From Nodularia sp. LEGE 06071 (GTDB lineage: Bacteria; Cyanobacteriota; Cyanobacteriia; Cyanobacteriales; Nostocaceae), in the NCBI RefSeq assembly GCF_015207755.1, contig NZ_JADEWH010000017.1, positions 1 through 64,000 of the forward strand: 64,000 nucleotides of DNA, read 5' to 3'. Positions 49,130-56,629 of the stretch are shown one piece after another; position 1 is the stretch's first letter, and each line of letters starts with the position of its first letter. Below the pieces are notes generated by a model that saw only the letters and a list, made by a program, of their open reading frames with translations, was not told where the DNA came from and did not search any database. A program made the translations under genes and the position numbers.

Positions 49130-50023
49130 ACCAGTATATTTGTCAAATTACGAAGACATTGCTTGTAATATTTAATCCTTAAATCAACTACCCAATATCC
49201 TGAGCATCTGGGCTAATTCGCTAAAAATATCCACTTATTCCTAGAAAAACCTGATTTTCCTAGACTGGTGCAGATAAACACGTCAAACAATTTTAGATTT
49301 TGGATTTTGGATTTTGCTTCGACCCACAGATAAATCTAGGGGCTTGAGGATTTTGGATTTTGGTCAAACTTGTAAACGTTTGTTGCAAGTCTCTGACATA
49401 TTACTCATCTTACCGCGAGCTATTCAAAGCTGCTGATAATTCTGTAAATCTTACAGTATATATAGTCGAGGCTGCTGATCAGCTTGTTAACTTCTCACTG
49501 ATTTGGCTAAAAATTTAGTTAACAATATTTAATTTATTATAACATCGAAAAATATCCTCACAAAAATATCACGGGTCGTGTGGAAGCCACTTGGCTTTAG
49601 ACAGTGGAGGAAACACGCCACCTGTGGTTTTAACCACCATGAAAAATGATAGAATTAATATGCAAGTAGGAATAATCATCTACGTTTTGAAGTGTTTTGT
49701 AAGGAGTAACCCCTAATTTATCTCGTACCTACACAAGTTGTAGCCCTGGATAAACAAGTAATGGGAAAACATGGAGCGTACCGAACTGGCTTGTGATGAA
49801 CTCGGAAAGCATTAATTGATCTAAGTAAGCGCAATTGCAATACCTTTCGTGCTGGTAGTTGTTTTGAGCGTCTAGGGGGATATTTGACTATCCCTTTTAA
49901 GCCAAGTCTTAGAGAATCTGCGCGTTTTTCAACCGCAGAGTGTCAAAGATGAGAAAGTCTGGGGATCTGGGAAAAGCAGATTTTCGCAAACATCCTGCCA
50001 GTAGGATCAAAAGTTAGGTGTAC
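49130..50023. other. 0.9-kb stretch without an intact gene; IS-end relic and possible decayed coding DNA
   Basis: Contains GGATTTT heptamer repeats (about 49292-49315 and 49350), an IS605-type hairpin (49583-49611), and a stretch (about 49735-49950) where protein-like sequence (ALIDLSKRNCNTFRAGSCFE) is broken by stops and a frameshift. It looks like a graveyard of a mobile element; I cannot name the original gene. Confidence 0.5.
49583..49620 (+). mobile_element. Relic of an IS605-type right end
   Basis: CCACT (49587-49591) pairs with AGTGG (49603-49607) around a GGCTTTAG-type loop, followed by AGG and ACACGCCA. This matches the layout of right-end hairpins of tnpB elements (stem, CTTTAG loop, GGAGG-type box). 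No tnpB is adjacent. Confidence 0.4.
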
Positions 50024-50935
50024 TCAAATAGCATCAATTTTTTTTCCTGTTTGTGAAACAGTATGATGGGCTTGTGCTTTGTTCTCTTCATCGTCAGATA
50101 AGCCCATATTTAAACTGGGTATAGGCATATTTTTCATTTCCCAAACTTTCAGCAAAATCAGGTATTCGTAAAATGCCTGTAATGTACACCAAGCCATGCC
50201 GGCGCGTCCATCTAGACAACCGCCTAAAATAAAATACATATACAGAAAGCGCAGAAATGGTCTGGCGGGTAAACGTAAAGATAAATCTTTTAAGGCGCGT
50301 CGTCTTTCGATTTCTGTTTTACCCAGGAATAAATCTTGCCAGTTCACTTTACCTTGTTCAATTTGATGCAAGGTTTCTTTGGCTTCATCTGTAGAATAAC
50401 GGTTATGTTTTTCAATCCAACGGCTTAAACCTTTGCCACAAGTGTAGTGAGGATATGTCTCTTTGACGAAACTGGTAGCACCGTTACATACTTCCCGTTC
50501 CGTATGACCATAATCTGTAAACCAAACTTTACCGTGGCGGAACAGACGCATTTGATAGCGGGGATATTGGGTGCTGTAGCGAATCCAATGATTCATGAAC
50601 ATCACACGTTCAGCGACGTAGTAGCCAATATAGTCGGGGCTTTTGGTGGCTTGTACGCATTCGGCAAACAGTTCTGGTGTCATGCGTTCATCGGCTTCGA
50701 GAATGTATACCCACTCATATTTGGGCGGAATAGATTCTAACATCCAGGTGCGTTGACGACCGTGGCTTTCAAAGGCGTGTTGGACGGTGCGAACAGGATA
50801 CCGACTGGCAATTTCTCTAGTGCGATCGCTACTGCATGAATCTACAACTATGATGTCATCAGATAGCATTGCCGACTCTATACAAGCCGCAATATCTAGC
50901 TCTTCGTTATATGTCAGTATATAAATTGAAAACAT
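50024..50935 (-). CDS. Family 2 glycosyltransferase of the hps region (303 aa)
   Basis: The GT2 motifs are FSIYILTYNEELDIAACIES, IIVVDSCSSDRT and the metal-binding YILEADERMT. The C-terminal part has LSRWIEKHNRYSTDEA, seen in WaaE/KdtX-like and HpsE-like enzymes that add sugars to surface polysaccharides. Its position in the hps cluster suggests a role in hormogonium or sheath polysaccharide. I do not assign hpsE because several similar paralogues exist in these genomes. Confidence 0.8.
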   Translation of the reverse strand: MFSIYILTYNEELDIAACIESAMLSDDIIVVDSCSSDRTREIASRYPVRTVQHAFESHGRQRTWMLESIPPKYEWVYILEADERMTPELFAECVQATKSPDYIGYYVAERVMFMNHWIRYSTQYPRYQMRLFRHGKVWFTDYGHTEREVCNGATSFVKETYPHYTCGKGLSRWIEKHNRYSTDEAKETLHQIEQGKVNWQDLFLGKTEIERRRALKDLSLRLPARPFLRFLYMYFILGGCLDGRAGMAWCTLQAFYEYLILLKVWEMKNMPIPSLNMGLSDDEENKAQAHHTVSQTGKKIDAI

Positions 50936-51038
50936 TTCTCGGTTTTTAGAGGAATTTGTTAATTGCTAAATAAGTTTTTCGTCTAGGCTGAACCGCTGCG
51001 ATCAGATGCTTACCACCTAGCTTCAAATACAGGAAATA

Positions 51039-51058
51039 GTGAGGACTAAAGTCCTCAC
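51039..51058. repeat. 9-bp perfect hairpin GTGAGGACT/AGTCCTCAC
   Basis: A 2-nt loop hairpin in the spacer between the HpsJ-like gene and the glycosyltransferase gene. The sequence resembles dispersed IS605-end-like repeats. Confidence 0.7.
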
Positions 51059-51103
51059 TCACTACAAACCTTCACTCATTCACGCTATGCCATTGATAGT
51101 GAA

Positions 51104-51940
51104 TTAGCGTGCGGCTACTTTACGTTTACTACCTTGTAAAACACCCATACTTCGTAAACCTGTCCAGCCAATGATCATGTAACCAATGGATAACAGCAAA
51201 CTATTAATCCCAATTCGCATTCCCGACTTCCAAGCGTTGTCTTTGGCTTGTTTTTGCGCTTCTTCGCGACGTTGGCGAATTTGGCTGACTCTTTGAGTCG
51301 CCTGTGCTTGAGGATCTGTTTGCTGGGCGATAAAGCTCTCTAGTTCTTGGGGATTTGCTTTGAACTTCTTGAGTAATTCTTTTTGGGCTGCGGGCAGTTG
51401 CGGGTTATTCAATGCTTGTTGATATGATGCCTCATTTTTGAGCAGCTCGGTAAACTGATTTCTAGCTTGGTTTCGCAGCTGTTCTAGTTGCGCCTTTCCT
51501 TGCTCGTTGTTGATTTGGGCTTGGAATTGGGATAACTGATTTTGCAATTGATTTTCTGCTAGTTCGGCATCTTGGCGGATTTGCTCGACGTTTTGAATGC
51601 TAGCTTGGCGGACGTTATTCAAGTGCAAGGGAAAAATCAGCAAGAACATTAACCCTAAAAAACTGGCGAGTACCAGCACGGGAAATCTGATATCTATACC
51701 TCTTGGACCGCTATCACCAACACCATCAATCCAATAACCGACGAATAGCATTCCTATGCCCACTAAAGGCACAATGCCCCTGTCAACTATTGCCGTGGCT
51801 AAACTGATTTGCCATCCCCTATCTGTTGGTTGGAAGGGGAACATCAGAATCAAAAAGTCTAGTAAAAAGGACAAAATTAAGATGATTCCCACTACCTTGA
51901 GTGTCAGGGCAGCGTTTCCAGAAGCAAAACGATTAGTCAT
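51104..51940 (-). CDS. hpsJ: HpsJ-like membrane protein (278 aa)
   Basis: Three N-terminal spans (LKVVGIILILSFLLDFLILM, GIVPLVGIGMLFVGYWIDGV and FPVLVLASFLGLMFLLIFPL) are followed by a long Gln-rich coiled coil (about 115-235) and a C-terminal span (GINSLLLSIGYMIIGWTG). This matches the HpsJ family, linked to hormogonium polysaccharide and motility in Nostoc punctiforme. The coiled coil may lie outside the membrane. Symbol by family resemblance only. Confidence 0.7.
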   Translation of the reverse strand: MTNRFASGNAALTLKVVGIILILSFLLDFLILMFPFQPTDRGWQISLATAIVDRGIVPLVGIGMLFVGYWIDGVGDSGPRGIDIRFPVLVLASFLGLMFLLIFPLHLNNVRQASIQNVEQIRQDAELAENQLQNQLSQFQAQINNEQGKAQLEQLRNQARNQFTELLKNEASYQQALNNPQLPAAQKELLKKFKANPQELESFIAQQTDPQAQATQRVSQIRQRREEAQKQAKDNAWKSGMRIGINSLLLSIGYMIIGWTGLRSMGVLQGSKRKVAAR

Positions 51941-52350
51941 ATTTTTGCAAATTTGTAGTGTATTAGTGTGATTATCCTATTTAAACTTACTTGAATATTC
52001 TTCCTATAACCGTTGTATGAAACTTAGATCATCAACCTAGTACAAGTCGGCGTAAATAAACAGACCATTCAAAATCCATGAAAAGCCCATTTTATAAGCT
52101 TTTTGACTTTTGACTTTTGACTTCCGCCTTGCGGTACTAGCTGTTATCCAAAAATATCAGTCTCGTATATACTTGTATATAATTTATGCAAGTTGGTTTT
52201 AAACTACACTAGAGTAGCATTTGTTTTCCAGACTGTCTTCAGAAAACACCAGGTAATGCAAGATACGAGGCTAGGCTGGGATCAACGAGTGGAAGAATAT
52301 GCAGAACAGACAAACAAACACATGGAATTTGTTTAGCTCATATTTGCGCT
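51941..52350. other. Spacer with dispersed repeats
   Basis: Contains GTCGGCGTAAATA (52046-52058), the inverted form of the TTTACGCCGAC part of the dispersed repeat at 4655, and three TTTTGAC heptamers (52101-52121). No gene is seen. Confidence 0.55.
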
Positions 52351-53031
52351 TTAGTACTTTATACTCTGTTCCCAAATTGGTAAATCCTCTGGAATATCTA
52401 CATCAGCTAAAGGAGGCAAGTAGGCAAGTGACATTTTGCGCTTTTCCGCAATATCCACAGATTGCTGTAATACTTGAGAAGTTCCCCAATCGATATTAAC
52501 GAATAATTCTGGAATCAGACGACACAAACCAATCAAGTAATAACCACCGTCAATGGCTGGCCCCAGTGTCAGATCACAAGTATCTAGCAGATCAAAGGCT
52601 TGGGTAAGAATGTGAGCATTTATCCCAGGACAATCTATGCCAATGATTATGACTTGTTCTGCGCCAGATTGAAAGGCTTGAGCTAGCGATCGCACCATCC
52701 GCGCACCTAAATCACCCTCACCTTGAGAATGGTAGTCTAAATCAGACCCCAGCCAGTCTACCATCAGTTGCAAGTTACCGCCGGCAAATCGCACTTCCCA
52801 AGATATCGCCCTGGTTTTTTGCAATTCTTGCACCTGAAATATGGTACGTTCTGTCATCTGCCGTTGTAAATTGGCAGCGCCTACACTACCCAAGGCCGGG
52901 ATGAGTCGGGTTTTTGTCTGACCTGGTTCTGGGTAGCGAGTAAAAATAATTAAGTGCTGTTTAGCAACGTCTGATGATTTCAGCACAGTATGCCTTTGAG
53001 TGAGGTACACAGGGGCGGGTATTTTTTCCAT
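52351..53031 (-). CDS. DUF2064 / TIGR04282-like nucleotidyltransferase-fold protein (227 aa)
   Basis: The start of the fold is LIIFTRYPEPGQTKTRLIPAL, followed by VIIIGIDCPGINAHILTQA and DLTLGPAIDGGYYLIGL, the signature of the DUF2064 family of GT-A-like proteins. It is annotated with arsenosugar biosynthesis in some genomes and is the usual partner of TIGR04283, here encoded far away at 28876. I chose ATG 53031; the open frame begins with TTG at 53040. The function here is unknown. Confidence 0.8.
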   Translation of the reverse strand: MEKIPAPVYLTQRHTVLKSSDVAKQHLIIFTRYPEPGQTKTRLIPALGSVGAANLQRQMTERTIFQVQELQKTRAISWEVRFAGGNLQLMVDWLGSDLDYHSQGEGDLGARMVRSLAQAFQSGAEQVIIIGIDCPGINAHILTQAFDLLDTCDLTLGPAIDGGYYLIGLCRLIPELFVNIDWGTSQVLQQSVDIAEKRKMSLAYLPPLADVDIPEDLPIWEQSIKY

Positions 53032-53092
53032 CCCCCACAAGATTTATCATATTAAAATGTGTACTTCATTTACTTATAAACTAGTGTAGCAA

Positions 53093-53659
53093 TTAATAGC
53101 AATACTTATCGTCTTGCATCTTACTTTGCTCTTTTGCCGTTCGCATTGCCCCTAAAATTGTGGAAACAATCACGCAACGCTTGACCTTACCACCGCACTT
53201 AGTCGATAGAGTAATCCTTCCTAGAGGTGGTTGCCTGACATTACCTCGGTAATCAAATTGAATGCGTCTCACACCATTTGACTCTTGTAAGGTGGTTTCA
53301 GGATCAAGGCAGACATTCGAGTTTAAATCGTTCCAGTTAGCATCAGATGGATTAACTGTACCAGGATGAACCGCCCATTGAACGATACTATTTTGTTCAC
53401 GAAAGCTAGCTTGCCAAGTTAATCTTTCCTTTTTGGCTTGACTTTGGGCTTGGCGCATCGCCCTGTATACTTGACCTTGGCTAGTGTTGAGGCGTTGAGT
53501 TTGGACAAAACTTAACCAGGTAGGTGCGGCGATCGCTGATAATGTCCCTATCATTAAAACAACGCTTAATGTTTCTAGCAGCGTAAAACCATTATTCAAA
53601 TTAGCATAAAAATATTTTATAGTTTGCAAGTAATTAGATGAATTTCTGTATACCTTCAT
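53093..53659 (-). CDS. GspH/FimT-type pseudopilin of the hps cluster (188 aa)
   Basis: The class III signal peptide cleavage site lies in NNGFTLLETLSVVLMIGTLS: Gly before Phe, Glu at +5, then a hydrophobic helix, which is the prepilin pattern. The leader is long (23 residues). The C-terminal domain has CLDPETTLQES and a Cys pair near CGGKVKRCVIV. It shares the CVIV...LG ending with the neighbouring pseudopilin at 53994, so the two are paralogous. It is likely processed by PilD and part of a type IV pilus-like secretion machine. Confidence 0.85.
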   Translation of the reverse strand: MKVYRNSSNYLQTIKYFYANLNNGFTLLETLSVVLMIGTLSAIAAPTWLSFVQTQRLNTSQGQVYRAMRQAQSQAKKERLTWQASFREQNSIVQWAVHPGTVNPSDANWNDLNSNVCLDPETTLQESNGVRRIQFDYRGNVRQPPLGRITLSTKCGGKVKRCVIVSTILGAMRTAKEQSKMQDDKYCY

Positions 53660-53767
53660 TGTGATGATTTGCTTTGATTTACTTATTTAATTTTTCAATG
53701 ATTTAAAAATATTTAAAATGTCAAAAAATAGAAGTTATATTTATTTTTAATGAAATTAAATTAATAC

Positions 53768-53940
53768 AAAAAACTGCTCCTTATACCAATTTAATATAAA
53801 GATGCATAAATAGAATTTAACCCGAAATCCAGTTCCCCTCCTCGCTTGCGGGGAGGGGTTAGGGGTGGGGTCGAAATAATATGCAGCATCACAAATAATT
53901 GGTATTACGTTTTTATTTTGCTATCTAGGAGCAGTTTTTT
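53768..53940. mobile_element. MITE-like inverted-repeat unit between two pseudopilin genes
   Basis: Outer 14-bp inverted repeats AAAAAACTGCTCCT (53768-53781) and AGGAGCAGTTTTTT (53927-53940) are perfect. Inner inverted repeats ATACCAATT (53783-53791) and AATTGGTAT (53897-53905) follow. The centre holds a CCCCTCC/GGAGGGG hairpin common in these genomes. The unit has no coding capacity. It could also act as a bidirectional terminator. Confidence 0.6.
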
Positions 53941-53993
53941 ATACCGTATTTTTACTGAATTTTATCATTTAGTTTTAGCAAAAGACAATTGAT

Positions 53994-54680
53994 TTAATTA
54001 CATTTATTATCTTTCTCTGTTATCGTTGAGCCTAAAAGAGTTTTCACAATCACACAGCGCTTCGTATCATTAGCTGATGCAGAATTACCAGCACCGCGTA
54101 GAACTACAGCAATTTTTAAGCCTTTGGTTTCGTCATTTCCATTTACTCCGCCAAAGTTAGCCTTTGGCAAACTTCCCGTGTAATCAAAGGTAATAGTTTT
54201 CGCAGTATTTAAATAATTGTAATTTACATTTAAAGCACCAGTCGCATCAGTTTTATTGGTATCAGTCAGATTTGTTAAAAGGGCGATTTTGTCAGGTTTA
54301 ATATCTACACTCTCGCCTAATTTACGCCAAGGAAGTGGGTTGGGAAGAGGCGTTGTAACTTGATAAACGGCAACTTCGGAAATATTACCATTAGTTCTAA
54401 AACTCACACTGTAATTAAGCTTTTGCTTTTTAGCGTCTCGCTGTGCTTGTTGTAAGACAGATAAAACAGCTTCATTAGCTTTATTTACCCGTTGTCTATT
54501 GACAAAACCCAGCCATCCTGGAGCAGCGATCGCAGCTAAAATTCCCATCATAATTAGCACGGCTAGGAGTTCGATCAATGTAAAACCAGCATCTTGCTGA
54601 TTGGATTCAGATGCTAAAACTCGTAGTTTGCTTGGGAATAATTTGATATTCAACTTTTCTCTTATGTCATCAGCAGCCAT
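53994..54680 (-). CDS. GspH/FimT-type pseudopilin of the hps cluster (228 aa)
   Basis: The prepilin motif is DAGFTLIELLAVLIMMGILA (Gly-Phe cleavage, Glu at +5). The mature part has a long helix (NKANEAVLSVLQQAQRDAKK) and a C-terminal domain ending with CVIVKTLLGS, as in the smaller pseudopilin at 53093. The hps cluster contains several such pseudopilins (HpsB-HpsD), proposed to build a short pseudopilus for polysaccharide secretion. I do not assign a letter. Confidence 0.85.
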   Translation of the reverse strand: MAADDIREKLNIKLFPSKLRVLASESNQQDAGFTLIELLAVLIMMGILAAIAAPGWLGFVNRQRVNKANEAVLSVLQQAQRDAKKQKLNYSVSFRTNGNISEVAVYQVTTPLPNPLPWRKLGESVDIKPDKIALLTNLTDTNKTDATGALNVNYNYLNTAKTITFDYTGSLPKANFGGVNGNDETKGLKIAVVLRGAGNSASANDTKRCVIVKTLLGSTITEKDNKCN

Positions 54681-54705
54681 TGTTTGCTCCTTTGATTTTA
54701 AATAT

Positions 54706-55674
54706 TTACCTAACTAAGAATCCCCGTCCTTTAACTCTTACACTGGTTGTCGGGAAATAAGTTTGATTACCAGCAGTGTAATTGATTTTATTTACATCGT
54801 TTTGAATACGAGCCAGTACATTACCTCTAATCAATAGCTGTGCTGTTGTATTGGCTGTATCTACACAAGCATAAAACCCTGTTATATTATTTGCTGGTGT
54901 TACTGCTGACCATGTAATTTGAGGATCTGTGGAATTAGGAGGACAAGTAGCGTTTAGTCCTGGCGGATTTTGGGTTTGATCAACATAGTCAATCAAAACG
55001 TTAGAAGGGTTAGTATAAGCTACACCTGCATTTTTTTTCCATGCTTTCATCCCCTCTGTTAAATTTCCCGTCTCTTTAAAAGGTAAAAAACCTGGATCGG
55101 GACAGTTGGTACTATTCACATATTTGAGATCAGCACTATATCCTGGACAAGTTACACCACCTGTACTAGCTCTTACACCATCTTTAATTTGCCATCTAGC
55201 GATGCGAGCCGCCTTTGACCAAGTAGCACTAGGAGTAGCATCTTTGATTAAATAGTACGCAACTAAAGAGTAAACAAAAGCATCATCTGCTGACCCATCA
55301 AATGCTGTTATGACTTTAGGAACTAATTCTCGTTTCCAAAAAACTAGTATGGGTGACTTTCCCGCATCACCGGGGTAAAGTAATTCAGATTTTATTGCTT
55401 CCAGTCCATCAGCATCATAGATATACACCGCCTGCTCCATATCACGGGAAATGTAATTGAGAGCATTTTGAATTTCTTCCTCAGAATTGGCCTTAGCTTG
55501 CTCCCTGCTGTCTGTAGTCAGCACATTAACCATAAAGCCTAATAATGGTGTGATGATTAAAGATGCAATGACCAAAGCGACTAACAATTCAACCAGAGTA
55601 AAACCACTAGGCTTTTGCCTAACTTTGGAGCTTTTGATTTGGCTCTTCAGAACAAATTGGATTATCTTCATCAT
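54706..55674 (-). CDS. hpsC: Pseudopilin of the hps cluster, HpsC-like (322 aa)
   Basis: The prepilin motif is PSGFTLVELLVALVIASLII with Gly-Phe and Glu at +5. The length and the C-terminal domain (rich in Asn/Pro/Thr, with CPGYSADL and several Cys) fit the larger minor pseudopilins (GspJ/PilW-like). The position, third after hpsA and the HpsB-like gene, supports HpsC. The symbol is by position and family and is not certain. Confidence 0.7.
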   Translation of the reverse strand: MMKIIQFVLKSQIKSSKVRQKPSGFTLVELLVALVIASLIITPLLGFMVNVLTTDSREQAKANSEEEIQNALNYISRDMEQAVYIYDADGLEAIKSELLYPGDAGKSPILVFWKRELVPKVITAFDGSADDAFVYSLVAYYLIKDATPSATWSKAARIARWQIKDGVRASTGGVTCPGYSADLKYVNSTNCPDPGFLPFKETGNLTEGMKAWKKNAGVAYTNPSNVLIDYVDQTQNPPGLNATCPPNSTDPQITWSAVTPANNITGFYACVDTANTTAQLLIRGNVLARIQNDVNKINYTAGNQTYFPTTSVRVKGRGFLVR

Positions 55675-55742
55675 CTTGGTCTGCTCCTTTTAGTAAATAT
55701 CCACAGCTTATACATTGTCAGTTTTTTTCCACTAGAAAAAAG

Positions 55743-55857
55743 TTGGCGTTGCTGAATCAAAATATCAAATACCAAAATTACCTTTCTTTTTCTTTGTTCC
55801 TTTGCGCCTTTGCGCCTTTGCGTGAAACAAATTCATACTTTCAATCAGCAACGCCAA
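55743..55857. mobile_element. MITE-like inverted-repeat unit between hpsB-like and hpsC-like genes
   Basis: Perfect 13-bp inverted repeats TTGGCGTTGCTGA (55743-55755) and TCAGCAACGCCAA (55845-55857) enclose 89 bp that include GCGCCTTT tandem repeats. It has no coding capacity. Confidence 0.6.
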
Positions 55858-55889
55858 AAAGTCTGTACTTCAAATCACCACTTGGCTAA

Positions 55890-56606
55890 TTATTGACAGT
55901 TTTGGTTATTTCCGTCCTTAGCAGGTACTATACCAAGACGCTGACATAAAGCCTCAAAGGAAGTGCGACCATTGGCAATATCCACTGTTCTTTCAATTAG
56001 TGGTGCTTGTCTGTTACCCACTCCCGCAGTCACAACTGACGCTGTTTTTTGGATGCTAACATCACTAGCTAAGAGAGGTTTAGTAAAATCAACATCTCCT
56101 CGATAAACCCGAACGGCTAGACGATAACCGTCATTGGCTGCACTTCCTGTGACTATAAGTTGACGTGCTTGAATGTAATATTCCTCAAATTTGCTTTGTG
56201 AGGTACAACCAGTCTGACTAGTGTGGCAAATGCTCTCATCTTTTTTAACGAGATACAAATTGCTCGCATTTGCAGGAACTGGCATCTGTGCCAAACTAAT
56301 TAAATTGTCTGCCAAATTTCTAGGCTCGGCTGCGGTTGCTGCTTCTAATAGAATTTTGTTGGCTGCATTGAATTCACCAGGGGCTTTAATTGAGCTAGTT
56401 CTCAAAGCAGTAATCAATGTATTTACGACTTGAGTTGCTTTTTCTGCCCGTCGAGATTGGACACGGGTTGCTGTTGAGAAGACCAGCAAGGGAGATACAC
56501 TAGCCAATAAAATGGCAACGACAACTACCCCTAAAACTGACTCAATAATCGTAAAACCCGAATCACTGGAAGATGAAGTTTTTTGCTGTGGTTTCCGTTT
56601 AATCAT
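55890..56606 (-). CDS. hpsB: Pseudopilin of the hps cluster, HpsB-like (238 aa)
   Basis: The prepilin motif is DSGFTIIESVLGVVVVAILL (Gly-Phe, Glu at +5). The mature protein has a helix (TRVQSRRAEKATQVVNTLIT) and a C-terminal domain with Cys in ICHTSQTGC. It starts 23 bases after the hpsA stop, so the two are co-transcribed. The letter is assigned by position next to hpsA. Confidence 0.75.
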   Translation of the reverse strand: MIKRKPQQKTSSSSDSGFTIIESVLGVVVVAILLASVSPLLVFSTATRVQSRRAEKATQVVNTLITALRTSSIKAPGEFNAANKILLEAATAAEPRNLADNLISLAQMPVPANASNLYLVKKDESICHTSQTGCTSQSKFEEYYIQARQLIVTGSAANDGYRLAVRVYRGDVDFTKPLLASDVSIQKTASVVTAGVGNRQAPLIERTVDIANGRTSFEALCQRLGIVPAKDGNNQNCQ

Positions 56607-56629
56607 GACTTATCACCAGGTTCTCAATT

